Shown in pieces: positions 56,384-64,000 of a stretch of 64,000 nt of DNA. The notes under the pieces were generated by a model. The model did not search any database. It saw nothing but the letters and a program-made list of their open reading frames with translations, and was not told the DNA's origin. Both the position numbers and the translations under genes were made by a program. The stretch lies in contig NZ_LT859959.1 of assembly GCF_900176205.1 (NCBI RefSeq), positions 62,001-126,000 of the forward strand, in the 5' to 3' direction. Every line of letters starts with the position of its first letter. Position 1 is the stretch's first letter. Source of the DNA: Bradyrhizobium sp. ORS 285. Lineage in GTDB: Bacteria > Pseudomonadota > Alphaproteobacteria > Rhizobiales > Xanthobacteraceae.

Positions 56384-57166
56384 ATGCCGACCAAGGGTCT
56401 TTGCGCGATCGTGACGGGTTCGGCCTCCGGTCTCGGGGCTGCGACCGCGCTGCTGCTGGCCAAGGCCGGCATGCGCATCGTCGTCAACTACGCCAACAGC
56501 AAAACCGAAGCCGAGCAGACGGCTGACCTGTGCCGCAAGGAGGGCGTCGAGGTGATCGTCGTGCAGGGCGACGTGTCGCGTGACGAGGACTGCAAGACAA
56601 TCGTCGCGGCCGCCGCGCCGTGGGGCCGGCTCGATGTGCTGGTCAACAATGCCGGCACGACCAAGCACGTGCCGCATGATCAGCTCGACGGGCTCTCGGC
56701 CGAGGACTTCCAGCGCATCTACGCGGTCAACACTATCGGCCCGTTCCAGATGATCCGCGCCGCGCGGCCGCTGCTCGAAGCCGCCGCCAAGGACGCCGTG
56801 CGCGCCTCCGCCGTGGTCAACGTGTCGTCGGTGGCCGGCATCAGCGGCGTCGGCTCGTCGATCGCCTATGCCGCCAGCAAGGGCGCTCTCAACACCATGA
56901 CCTTGTCGCTGTCGCGCGCGCTCGCGCCGTCGATCCGCGTCAACACGGTATGCCCCGGCTATATCGATACGCCCTGGTTCACCAAGGGCCGCGGCGAGGC
57001 CGGCGCCAAGCAGGTGCGCGATGCCGTGGTGGCGCGGGTGCCGCTGCGCACGGCCTCATCGGCCGAGGACATCGCACAGCTCGTCACGTTTCTCGCCAGC
57101 CCCGCATCAGGGCAGATGACCGGCGAGGTCGTGCGCATGGACGCGGGAATGCATTTGTTGGGGTGA
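56384..57166 (+). CDS. short-chain dehydrogenase/reductase (SDR)
   Basis: The 260-residue enzyme has TGSASGLG (NAD(P)-binding, residues 11-18), VLVNNAGTTKH, VVNVSSVAGISGVGSSIAYAASKGAL (Ser-Tyr-Lys) and RVNTVCPGYIDTPWF. It resembles FabG-like 3-oxoacyl or hydroxyacyl reductases. GGGAG precedes ATG 56384. It is divergent from the acyl-CoA dehydrogenase operon and may handle the hydroxyacyl step. Confidence 0.93.
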   Translation: MPTKGLCAIVTGSASGLGAATALLLAKAGMRIVVNYANSKTEAEQTADLCRKEGVEVIVVQGDVSRDEDCKTIVAAAAPWGRLDVLVNNAGTTKHVPHDQLDGLSAEDFQRIYAVNTIGPFQMIRAARPLLEAAAKDAVRASAVVNVSSVAGISGVGSSIAYAASKGALNTMTLSLSRALAPSIRVNTVCPGYIDTPWFTKGRGEAGAKQVRDAVVARVPLRTASSAEDIAQLVTFLASPASGQMTGEVVRMDAGMHLLG

Positions 57167-57186
57167 GAACGGTGCCTCGCGCTGAC

Positions 57187-57250
57187 CAGCGGCGAAGCAA
57201 GCCGGACCTTTCAATTGGCCCTGGATTGCTTTGCTGCGCTCGCAATGACG
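57187..57250. repeat. palindromic repeat, cattgcgagcg type, copy 4 (one arm decayed)
   Basis: The right arm ctggattgctttgctgcgct and cgcaatgacg is intact; the left partner (cagcggcgaagcaagccgg) is degenerate. Confidence 0.65.
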
Positions 57251-57365
57251 GGGTGACGGCGGTGGAAGCCAATTGTCCGCCGGGGGTAAGCAACAGTCTC
57301 CGAGATGCTTCTCACAGCGTCTCTCCGGCGATGCTGTGAGTCACGCGCGCACTCTCCATCCGCGG

Positions 57366-57428
57366 CATTGCGAGCGAAGCAATCCAGGGCCCAGCAAGGA
57401 CTCTGGATTGCGTCGTTTCGCTTGCAAC
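57366..57428. repeat. palindromic repeat, cattgcgagcg type, copy 5 (degenerate)
   Basis: The left arm cattgcgagcgaagcaatcc (57366 onward) pairs with ctggattgcgtcgtttcgct. It lies just beyond the stop of the GlsB-like gene. Confidence 0.7.
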
Positions 57429-57445
57429 AGAGGGAGTAGCCGCGG

Positions 57446-57712
57446 CTACCTGTTGAAGTCGCGAATCGTGCCGCTGGCGACCAGCCGGTTCCAGATGAAC
57501 AGCACCACCACCGCGCCGATCGTGGCGGTGATGAAGCCCGCGCCCTGGTTGGGCCCGTAATGGCCGATCGCCTGTCCGACCGCGGTGGCGAGGAAGGCCC
57601 CGACGATGCCGAGCACGGTGGTCAGGATGAATCCGGACGGATTGTTCGGACCCGGCGACAACAGCCGCGCCAGCAGGCCGGCGACGAAGCCAACGATCAA
57701 AATATAGATCAT
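57446..57712 (-). CDS. GlsB/YeaQ/YmgE family stress-response membrane protein
   Basis: The 88-residue protein has three helices and the family motif VGFVAGLLARLLSPGPNNPSGFILTTVLGIVGAFLATAVG, with the GLLAR and GIVGA elements. The group is linked to envelope stress; the older name is transglycosylase-associated. It lies just downstream of the YidB-like gene on the same strand. Confidence 0.92.
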   Translation of the reverse strand: MIYILIVGFVAGLLARLLSPGPNNPSGFILTTVLGIVGAFLATAVGQAIGHYGPNQGAGFITATIGAVVVLFIWNRLVASGTIRDFNR

Positions 57713-57739
57713 GCGATCATCCTTGCCTGAAGGTCGCGC

Positions 57740-58357
57740 TCAGATCCGGCCCGCCAGCTCGTGCTCGGTCGGCAGTCGCCCGTCCGGCGTCAGCTGATCG
57801 ATCACCTTCGGCAGATACTGGCTCAATCCGTTGAGCAGCTCGTCGCGCGACAGGCCGCTCTGTGCGGACATCTGGTCCAGCTGGTCGGCGCCCAGCGCAT
57901 TGGCGAGATCGCCGGGAGAGATCGGCTTGTTCTCGCCGGGGCTGACCCATGAGTTCGCGGTGTCGCCATGGCCCTTCTCCTGGAACTGGCGGAGCAGATC
58001 ACCGAGTCCGCCGGACAGCACGCTGCCGGCGGCACCGCCTGCGAGCAGCCCGCCGAGGCCGCCGGCGAGGATGTTCCCAAGACCGCCGCCAAGACCTCCG
58101 CCAAGCCCTCCACCAAGCGCGCCACCCAACGCACCGCCGAGGGGGCCGCCCTGCGGCGCCGGCTGCGGCGGCGGAACGGGCGTTGGCGCTGCGTTCGGTT
58201 GCTGGCTGTTCTGCGAGAAGTGCTTCACGGCTTTCCACGCGAGCAGCGCGAGGATCGCCATCGTCATCGGCGACATGCCGCCGTTTTTCTCAGTGGTCGG
58301 GTGAGACGGCCCGTGCGGGCCGTTCTGCATGCCGTTGAGGATATCGAGTAGACCCAT
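57740..58357 (-). CDS. YidB family (DUF937) protein with Gly-rich linker
   Basis: The 205-residue protein has an N-terminal hydrophobic segment, a Gly-rich run (GGPLGGALGGALGGGLGGG) around residues 70-110 and a C-terminal YidB domain: RDELLNGLSQYLPKVIDQLTPDGRLPTEHE. Function is unknown. It is 27 bp before the GlsB-like gene and probably in one operon with it. Confidence 0.85.
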   Translation of the reverse strand: MGLLDILNGMQNGPHGPSHPTTEKNGGMSPMTMAILALLAWKAVKHFSQNSQQPNAAPTPVPPPQPAPQGGPLGGALGGALGGGLGGGLGGGLGNILAGGLGGLLAGGAAGSVLSGGLGDLLRQFQEKGHGDTANSWVSPGENKPISPGDLANALGADQLDQMSAQSGLSRDELLNGLSQYLPKVIDQLTPDGRLPTEHELAGRI

Positions 58358-58570
58358 GTGACTGCCTCCTGCGCCCCACGCGGCTCAAGCTATGGGCTTG
58401 CCTGGGGCGTGACAAGCGGCGGGCAGTCGCAAGCCGCGCGTGCGAGTGCCGCCGTGCTGCACCACTCGGCGCAGCATGTTCTGACATCATGGGGATGACG
58501 GTCGGATGAACAGGCGCGGCAGGCTTGGCCAACGCGTGGCTCGGCGCGGCTTAGTGCGACTTAGTGCGAC

Positions 58571-59302
58571 CTAGTTCTTGGCGTCCGCCCGCTTCGGCGA
58601 CTTCGCGGTGGGTGCCGTGGCGGTCTGGCTCGGGCCGGTGAACATCCGCTTCAGCTCGTCGAGCTTCTCGGACAGGACGGGAAAGTTGCACGAGAAGGAA
58701 TCGCGGCGGCCGCCGTCCTTGGCGCATTGCGCCGCCTTGATGCGTGCCCGCGTCTCGGCGGTGGCGCCGGGCGGCGGCGTCTGGCCGGGCTGCGCTGTTG
58801 CGCCGGGAGGCTTGGCCGGGCGCGGCAGCGGCGGCGGAGCCGGCATGGCCGGCTTCGGCGGCTCGATCGCAGCGCGGGCGGTCATCTCCTTGAGCGTCGG
58901 TGACTGCAGGCCCTGCGGCTGCGGCCGCGGCATCATCGCCGAGCTCATATTGGCGTGACGCTGCCGCTCGAGATATTGCGTGTATTGCTGGTCGATGAAC
59001 TTCTGCTCTTCCGGCGTCGGGTTGGGCCCGGCGATGTCGAAGCTGCGGTCCTGCATGAAGTCGTAATAGACGTAGCCGCCGCCGACCTTCCGCCTGCCGG
59101 CAAATTTGGCGTTGCACTGCGCCAGCGCCGCGGTCTTCTCTTCCTTGGTGGCGGATTTCTCGGCCGCGTCGGCGCATTCCTCGAAATCGGAGGGAGAACG
59201 GCTCCACCACTCGGCATGCGCGCGTTGAGGTTGCATGGCGGGCAGGCAGGTGATTGCTGCAAAGACCAATACTGGCAGATGGGGTCGGTACACGAACGGC
59301 AA
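58571..59302 (-). CDS. exported hypothetical protein with Pro-rich C-terminal half
   Basis: The 243-residue product has a signal peptide (LPVLVFAAITCLPAMQPQRAHA), then a Cys-containing region (DFEECADAAEKSATKEEKTAALAQCNAKFAGRRKVGGGYVYYDFM) and a long Pro/Ala-rich stretch. A second Cys pair (AQCAKDGGRRDSFSCNFP) lies near the C-terminus. It is probably periplasmic; no family is recognised. Confidence 0.65.
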   Translation of the reverse strand: MPFVYRPHLPVLVFAAITCLPAMQPQRAHAEWWSRSPSDFEECADAAEKSATKEEKTAALAQCNAKFAGRRKVGGGYVYYDFMQDRSFDIAGPNPTPEEQKFIDQQYTQYLERQRHANMSSAMMPRPQPQGLQSPTLKEMTARAAIEPPKPAMPAPPPLPRPAKPPGATAQPGQTPPPGATAETRARIKAAQCAKDGGRRDSFSCNFPVLSEKLDELKRMFTGPSQTATAPTAKSPKRADAKN

Positions 59303-59540
59303 TCCTCAGCGTCTCCTCGCCTCAGATGACTGCAGATTGTCGCCATTTTGCGGCGAGGTGTGACTCCAATGCTGCGTAAATTGCGAATTTCTTCTTTGTT
59401 TGCCGTGGTTCCGTGATCCCATTGCCACAGTCTGAGGGCGCCTGAGGGGCGCCCGACCGTCAAACAGCCCTTAGCTGTGGCGCCCTTGCGATACGCGGCA
59501 TGATCTTACCATTTTTCTCCCGCCGTAGTTGACGAATCTA

Positions 59541-59559
59541 ATCTTGACGATGGAAAGAT
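59541..59559. promoter_or_regulatory. dyad operator-like site 1
   Basis: atcttgacgatggaaagat: arms atcttg and aaagat (5 of 6 pairs) around 7 bases. It matches the site at 59596-59614 at 17 of 19 positions and is spaced 55 bp from it. Confidence 0.5.
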
Positions 59560-59595
59560 TTGCGTTGACTGACGTCTGGTTCCGACGTACGGTCA

Positions 59596-59614
59596 ATCTT
59601 GACAATGGCAAGAT
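59596..59614. promoter_or_regulatory. dyad operator-like site 2
   Basis: atcttgacaatggcaagat: perfect 6-bp arms around 7 bases, ending 35 bp before the ATG at 59650. It overlaps a TTGACA at 59600-59605 and lies just after the candidate promoter, so binding would block transcription. Confidence 0.55.
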
Positions 59615-59649
59615 CGATCGTCACCGCAGAGCGCGCGGAGGAGGGTGTC

Positions 59650-61775
59650 ATGAGAGTATTCCTCACGGTGAAACTGGCGCTGCTGCCCTTTGTCGTGTTC
59701 TGGGTGCTGCTCGCGTGGAACCAGCCGGCATGGGCGGTGTGGTCCGCCCTCGCGATTGCGCTGGCCGGCAATCTCTGGCGGGCCTCCCGCGGCGAGCTCG
59801 CGCTGCTCGAGGTCGGCGGCCTCGTGCTGTTCGTGCTGCTGGCGATCGCCAACGACGTCGCGCCGAACTGGACGATGGCCAATGCGCTGTGGCTGTCCTT
59901 TGCGGCGCTCGGCCTGGTCAGCTTCGCCTCGCTCGCCGTGGGCAGGCCGTGGACCGCGGATTACTCCCGATCGGCTTATGCCGACAGTGCCGCGACGCCG
60001 CAGTTCCATCTCATCAACATGCTGATGACCGGGCTGTGGGGCGTGCTCTTCGTCGTGCTCGGCCTGTGCCGCTGGGCCGGCGTGTCGTCCTGGCTCACGA
60101 CCGCCATCGTCGTGGCCGGTGCGCTGATCTCGATCTTCGGTCCGCGCTTCGCGATCCGCCAGGCCCTGCAGCGCATGCGGCAGTCGCGCGAGGGGTATCA
60201 TTGGCCGGCGCCGGCCTTCGCTGCCACCGACGGCTTGGATTGCGATGTCGCGGTAATCGGCGCGGGGATCGGCGGCCTCACCGCTGCCGCCTTGCTCGCG
60301 GAAGCCGGGCTGAAGGTGAAGGTGTTCGACCATCACGTCGTGCCCGGCGGCTTCTGCCACAGCTATCTGCGCAAGGCGCATCACGACAACAAGCCGGTGC
60401 TGTACCGCTTCGATGCCGGCCCGCATGATTTCTCCGGCGTCTGGCCCGGCGGTCCGGTCGAGAGCGTGCTGCGCCGGCTCGGCGTCGCCGACCGCGTTCA
60501 ATGGAAGCGCGTCACCCATTCCTACCATCTCGCCGGCCGCCGCATCGACGTGCCCGAGGATTGGCGCGCCTATGTCCGCCAGCTCTGCGAGATGTTTCCG
60601 GCCAGCGCGGACGGGCTCGTCAAGCTGTTCGACACGATCCACGCCATCTTCGAGAGCATGTATGCGACCGGCCACGGCCGCAGCGGCATTCCCGGCATGC
60701 CCGCAACGATCGAGGAGATGCTGGCCTTTCCGCGCAAGCATCCGCACGCCTTCCGCTGGATGAACCGGCCGTTCGACGAGCTGGTCGCAGCCCATGTCTC
60801 TGATCCCGCACTGATCGCCATGCTCAATGCGCTCACCGGCTATCTCGGTGACGGCAGCGAGAAGCTCAGCTGCGCGCAGATGGTCCCGATCTTCGGCTAT
60901 TACTTCAAGGGCGGCTTCTATCCGGTCGGCGGCTCCGGCCATCTCGCGGACGTGCTGGCGGATGCGATCACCTCCCGTGGCGGCGAGGTGCAGCTGAAAT
61001 CCAAGGTCACGCGCATCCTGGTCGAACAGGGCCGCGCCACCGGCGTCGCGCTCGGCAATGGCCGAACCATCCGCGCGCAGGCTGTCGTGTCCAACGCCGA
61101 TCTCGGCCGCACCTTCACCGAGCTTCTCGCGCCCGACGATCTGCCGGCCGCCTTCCGCGCCCGCGCCCAGGACATCGCGCCGGCCAATCCTGCTTCTCGG
61201 TGCATCTCGGCCTGGACTTCGTCCCGGACGTCGCGCCCGCGACCCATCTCGACACGCCGATGGGCATCGGCCTTGCCGTCATGTCCAAGCTCGATCCGTC
61301 AGCCGCGCCGGAGGGACACGCGACGATGACCATCATCACCCTGGTTTCGCACGACGAGGCGAAGGGCTGGTTCTCCGGAGAGGAGGGCGGCGACGACTGG
61401 AAGGCTTGGCGCCGGTCGAAGGAGTACGAGACGCGCAAGCAGCAGCTCGGCGATGCCATGATCGCGGCCGCCGAAACCATCATTCCCGGCCTGGCGCAGC
61501 ACATCGTCTACCGGACCGACGCCAGCCCCGTGACCTATGCGCGCTATGACCTCGCCAACGCCGGCTCAATCTATGGCGTGGCCCGCGCGGGCCGGCTGAA
61601 GGGCGCCAAGGCGCCGCTGCGCAATCTCGTCATCGCCGGCGGCGGCAATGCAGGCGCAGGCGTCGAGGCCGTGGTGATCTCGGGCGCGGAGGCCGCCGAG
61701 GCGCTGCTGCCGGGCCTGTTGGCGCGCCAGCCGGCACCGGCTGAGCAGCCGCAGCCCGAGCTGGCCGTCGCGTAA
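59650..61775 (+). pseudogene. membrane-anchored FAD-dependent oxidoreductase (phytoene desaturase/retinol saturase-like), frameshifted
   Basis: From ATG 59650 (GGAGG upstream) the protein has an N-terminal membrane region (about six helices, residues 1-175) and then an FAD/NAD(P) domain: DCDVAVIGAGIGGLTAAALLAEAGLKVKVFDHHVVPGGFCHSYLRK, KGGFYPVGGSGHLADVLADAI and ALGNGRTIRAQAVVSNADLG. Homology then moves from frame 1 to frame 0 near 61186-61196 (FSVHLGLDFVPDVAPATHLDT, continuing to VVISGAEAAEALLPGLLA). A single missing base explains this. It is either a real pseudogene, a programmed -1 shift or a sequencing error. The fused membrane segment is unusual for this family. Confidence 0.75.
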
Positions 61776-61790
61776 ATACGCGACGCGCCC

Positions 61791-62735
61791 TCAGGGCGTA
61801 TAGAGATAGCGCAGCAGGGTGCGGCCGACCGTCTCCAGGCTCTGCGCCGAGCATTGCTCGATCGTGTCCTGCGTGGTGTTGAAATAGGGCTCGTAGTCGA
61901 AGTCGATGACTAGGAAGCTCGGAATGCCCGCCTGTTGCAAGGCGGTGTGGTCGTCGCTGATCGGATAGGCGGTGGGCTCCGGCGAGAACGCCTGCGGCGC
62001 GATCTGGCTGCCGATGCCCCAGAACTTCTTCACCTCGGGCAGCGCCGAATGCAGCGACGACGGCTCCGGCTGCAGCTTGAGATCCTTGTCGCAGACCATG
62101 TCGAAATCGACCGCCTTCTCCGGCTTCTGCACCGGATAATAGGTCTTCAGATTGGCCGCGAAATGCGGCGAGCCCAGCGCGCGCCAGGTAGGATCGCCCG
62201 CGCCGAGCGATTTCGGGCCTTCCTCGCCATCGAAGAAGATGAAGTCGATGCCGATATCCGGCTTGCCCGAGAGCGACAGCACGCGCGCGGTCTCCAGCAG
62301 CAGCGCCACGGCGGACGCCGAGTTGTTGGCGCCGGGCATCGGAGCATCAGGCGATTTCGGATCGCGATAGGCCTTGATGATGCTGTCGTAATGCGTTGCG
62401 ACGATGATCCGGCGCGGGTTCTGCGCCTGGAAGCGGGCGATGATGTTGGTGAGCGGGATCGCCTTGCCGTCGTCGCCCTTCGCGGTGAAGCTCTGCGTCA
62501 GCACGGCCTCGGCCGCGCTCTTGGCCATCGCTGCCTTGATGTAGTCGATGGTCTTCTGGTGGCCCGGCTCGCCCATCGAGCGCGGGGTGAATTTCAGGAG
62601 ATCGGCGATGTGGCCAAGCGCGCGCTGGCCGTCCCACAGCTCGATCTGGGCCTCCACCGCCCGCGCGGGCAGCGAGGTCAGCAGCAACGCGGCCGTTGCC
62701 GCAGTCGCGGCGAGGCGAGGCCAGAACTCGGTCAT
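61791..62735 (-). CDS. M28 family zinc peptidase, glutaminyl-cyclase-like
   Basis: The 314-residue protein has a signal peptide (LAATAATAALLLTSLPARA) and the M28 metal ligands VATHYDSI, ANNSASAVALLLE, IFFDGEEG and ISDDHTALQQ. The stretch FFDGEEGPKSLGAGDPTWRALGSPHFAANL resembles the glutaminyl cyclase motif FFDGEEAF followed by a Trp-containing insert and GSRHLAAK. It could be an aminopeptidase or a glutaminyl cyclase. ATG 62735 is used. Confidence 0.88.
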   Translation of the reverse strand: MTEFWPRLAATAATAALLLTSLPARAVEAQIELWDGQRALGHIADLLKFTPRSMGEPGHQKTIDYIKAAMAKSAAEAVLTQSFTAKGDDGKAIPLTNIIARFQAQNPRRIIVATHYDSIIKAYRDPKSPDAPMPGANNSASAVALLLETARVLSLSGKPDIGIDFIFFDGEEGPKSLGAGDPTWRALGSPHFAANLKTYYPVQKPEKAVDFDMVCDKDLKLQPEPSSLHSALPEVKKFWGIGSQIAPQAFSPEPTAYPISDDHTALQQAGIPSFLVIDFDYEPYFNTTQDTIEQCSAQSLETVGRTLLRYLYTP

Positions 62736-62760
62736 GCGCAAAGCTCTTCGATGATTGATA

Positions 62761-63378
62761 TCAGGACGTCTTCTTGCCGAACGGAATGAACAGGATGCCG
62801 GCGCAAGCGGCGAGCGCGACGGCGAAATAATAGGTGATCGCGCGCGAGCCGATGGTGGGGATCAGCGTGAAGGTCGTGACCAGCGTCCCGACGACATTGC
62901 CGATGGTCGAGACGCCATACACCAGACCCGCGACGCGGCCGGCCTCGCCGGCCGAGCGGGTCAAGAGGCTGACCGCGATCGGCGAGAACGTGCCGAGCAG
63001 GGTCAGCGGCACCAGCAGCAGCGCGGTCGCCGCCATCAAGGTCGCCATCGGACCATCGCCGAGACTGTCGAGAATGTCCGCCATCACGGTATCCGCCGTC
63101 GCCGGCACCAGCGCCATATAGGCCGCCGCGACCAGGATCATCGTGCCGATGGTGCGCGTCGTCGGCTGGCGGTCGACGATGGCGCTGCCGGCGAAATAGC
63201 CGATCGCGAGCGCGCACAGCACGGTCGAGATCAGGCTCGCCCAGGCGCCGATGCCGCTGCCGAAATACGGGTTGAGATAACGGCTGCCGAGCATCTCGAA
63301 GCCCATCAGCACGCAGCCGACGAGAAACGAGCAGATATAAATCGCCAGCATGCCGGCGCGGGACACCTGCTCGCTCAT
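62761..63378 (-). CDS. membrane protein accompanying a spermidine-synthase-like gene (fused-MFS-type half)
   Basis: The 205-residue product has about seven hydrophobic segments and starts ISRAGMLAIYICSFLVGCVLMGFEMLGSRYLNPYFGSGIGAWASLISTVL, the N-terminal motif of spermidine-synthase-like membrane proteins that are often fused to the synthase domain. Here it is a separate gene overlapping the upstream synthase stop by four bases (ATGA). It lies 25 bp before the M28 peptidase gene. Confidence 0.85.
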   Translation of the reverse strand: MSEQVSRAGMLAIYICSFLVGCVLMGFEMLGSRYLNPYFGSGIGAWASLISTVLCALAIGYFAGSAIVDRQPTTRTIGTMILVAAAYMALVPATADTVMADILDSLGDGPMATLMAATALLLVPLTLLGTFSPIAVSLLTRSAGEAGRVAGLVYGVSTIGNVVGTLVTTFTLIPTIGSRAITYYFAVALAACAGILFIPFGKKTS

Positions 63379-64000
63379 GGCAGTTTCTTGTTGTGGCGTT
63401 CGATGCTCTTCAGCGCTTCCACCGGCGCGAAGTCGTCGGTCAGGATCTTGGCCTTGGCGTCGATCACCTGGCCGTTGTCGATGTCGATCCGCTTGCGCTG
63501 CGCCAGCATGTCGGCAAGCTTGTAGCGGAAGCCGTATTCCTTGTCGCGCTCCTGCGCGATCCCGGCGAGATCCTCGGCCTTCTGCTCGTCGCCGGGATAG
63601 GCGACCATGACGATGTTGCCGCCGGCCTCGTAGAAGTCGACCTGCGGGAACACGCTGTGGATGGTCTTCACGGCGGCGTCGAACAGCATGGTGGAGGGCT
63701 CGACGTTCTGCGCCACCACGCCGCCCTCGGCGAGATGATCCTTGACCAGCTGGTAGAATTCGCGGGTCAGGAGGTGGAACGGCACGAACGGCCCGCGATA
63801 GGCATCGATCAGGATGATGTCGTAGCGCTCTTTCGATTCCTGCACGAACAGCCGTCCGTCGCGGTTGGCGACGTGGAAGTTCGGCTCCTCCTTGATGCCG
63901 AAATATTTCTTGGCGAGCTCCAGCACCGTCGGGTCGAGCTCGACCGACGTCACCTGCACCTTGGGCAGGAAGCGGTGCAGGTACCAGGCGGTACGGCCGC
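63375..64000 (-). CDS. spermidine synthase-like methyltransferase-fold protein (partial, N-terminus outside window)
   Basis: The visible about 208 residues start GRTAWYLHRFLPKVQVTSVELDPTVLELAKKYFG and include DGRLFVQESKERYDIILIDAYRG (AdoMet/dcAdoMet-binding Asp) and GGVVAQNVEPST. This is the spermidine-synthase fold. The family members fused to or paired with such membrane proteins are not proven polyamine enzymes. The frame has no start within the window; it runs past 64000. Confidence 0.85.
   Translation of the reverse strand, partial: GRTAWYLHRFLPKVQVTSVELDPTVLELAKKYFGIKEEPNFHVANRDGRLFVQESKERYDIILIDAYRGPFVPFHLLTREFYQLVKDHLAEGGVVAQNVEPSTMLFDAAVKTIHSVFPQVDFYEAGGNIVMVAYPGDEQKAEDLAGIAQERDKEYGFRYKLADMLAQRKRIDIDNGQVIDAKAKILTDDFAPVEALKSIERHNKKLP

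Larger units (their letters stand above)
59303..59649. other. intergenic region with twin dyads upstream of the oxidoreductase
   Basis: The 347 bp have no gene. The right third carries a possible promoter (TTGACT 59565-59570, N17, TACGGT 59588-59593) flanked by two near-identical dyads, listed separately. Confidence 0.5.

Noticed and set aside
50769..57428. Possible CRISPR array from the repeated palindromes
   Set aside because: The repeats are kilobases apart with genes between, are palindromic over their whole length and have no regular spacers; no cas genes are present.

Overview
The window looks like a chromosomal segment of a Bradyrhizobium-type alphaproteobacterium (Nitrobacteraceae, Hyphomicrobiales). 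Evidence: high GC with strong third-position GC; alphaproteobacterial signature genes (CarD with a Lys/Ala-rich head, an SUV3-like helicase beside an S4 protein and FdxA, BolA divergent from a J-domain protein, aerobic cobaltochelatase CobS/CobT, aroK-aroB-CNNM/CBS); and several families of palindromic intergenic repeats that I associate with Bradyrhizobium. Both ends cut through genes. I see no rRNA, tRNA or CRISPR array.

Layout. 1-6.1 kb: a partial MHYT sensor, a PQQ glucose dehydrogenase, a polytopic membrane protein and an unusual His/Gly/Ala/Val-rich 11-residue-repeat protein. 6.1-8.9 kb: a repeat-rich gene desert in which a complete IS256-family element (6875-8301, with terminal inverted repeats and an 8-bp target duplication) splits an older dispersed repeat. 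8.9-17.6 kb: housekeeping genes (L,D-transpeptidase lipoprotein, accA, xerD, aroK-aroB, CNNM/CBS protein, bolA, J-domain protein). 17.6-25.2 kb: two divergent citrate-synthase-family genes, one carrying an N-terminal DNA-binding domain and facing an operator-like repeat array, then dedA, cobS, cobT and a phytase-esterase-like protein. 25.3-33.7 kb: two flavin oxidoreductases and a complete peptide/nickel-type ABC importer. 33.7-38 kb: small charged proteins around rpsU and cspA, an orphan DUF2235 hydrolase and rpmB. 38.3-45.4 kb: DUF3108 protein, SUV3-like helicase, S4 protein without a visible start codon, fdxA and carD. 45.4-49.4 kb: unknowns, an M48 lipoprotein peptidase and an SNase-like protein. 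49.5-57.2 kb: an orphan Leu/Ile/Val-type binding protein and a catabolic cluster (two enoyl-CoA hydratases, two adjacent acyl-CoA dehydrogenases, an SDR, a VOC protein) with copies of one palindromic repeat between genes. 57.4-64 kb: envelope-stress proteins, a frameshifted membrane-FAD oxidoreductase preceded by twin dyads, an M28 peptidase resembling glutaminyl cyclase, and a split spermidine-synthase-like pair.

Most genes are ordinary. The points most worth a second look are the divergent citrate-synthase/HTH locus with its operator, the S4 gene with no start codon directly in frame behind the helicase stop, the 11-mer His-rich protein, the palindrome on the carD promoter, the twin dyads before the frameshifted oxidoreductase, the covarying palindromic repeats, and the related small proteins flanking rpsU-cspA. 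No obviously new multigene defence or biosynthetic system is visible.
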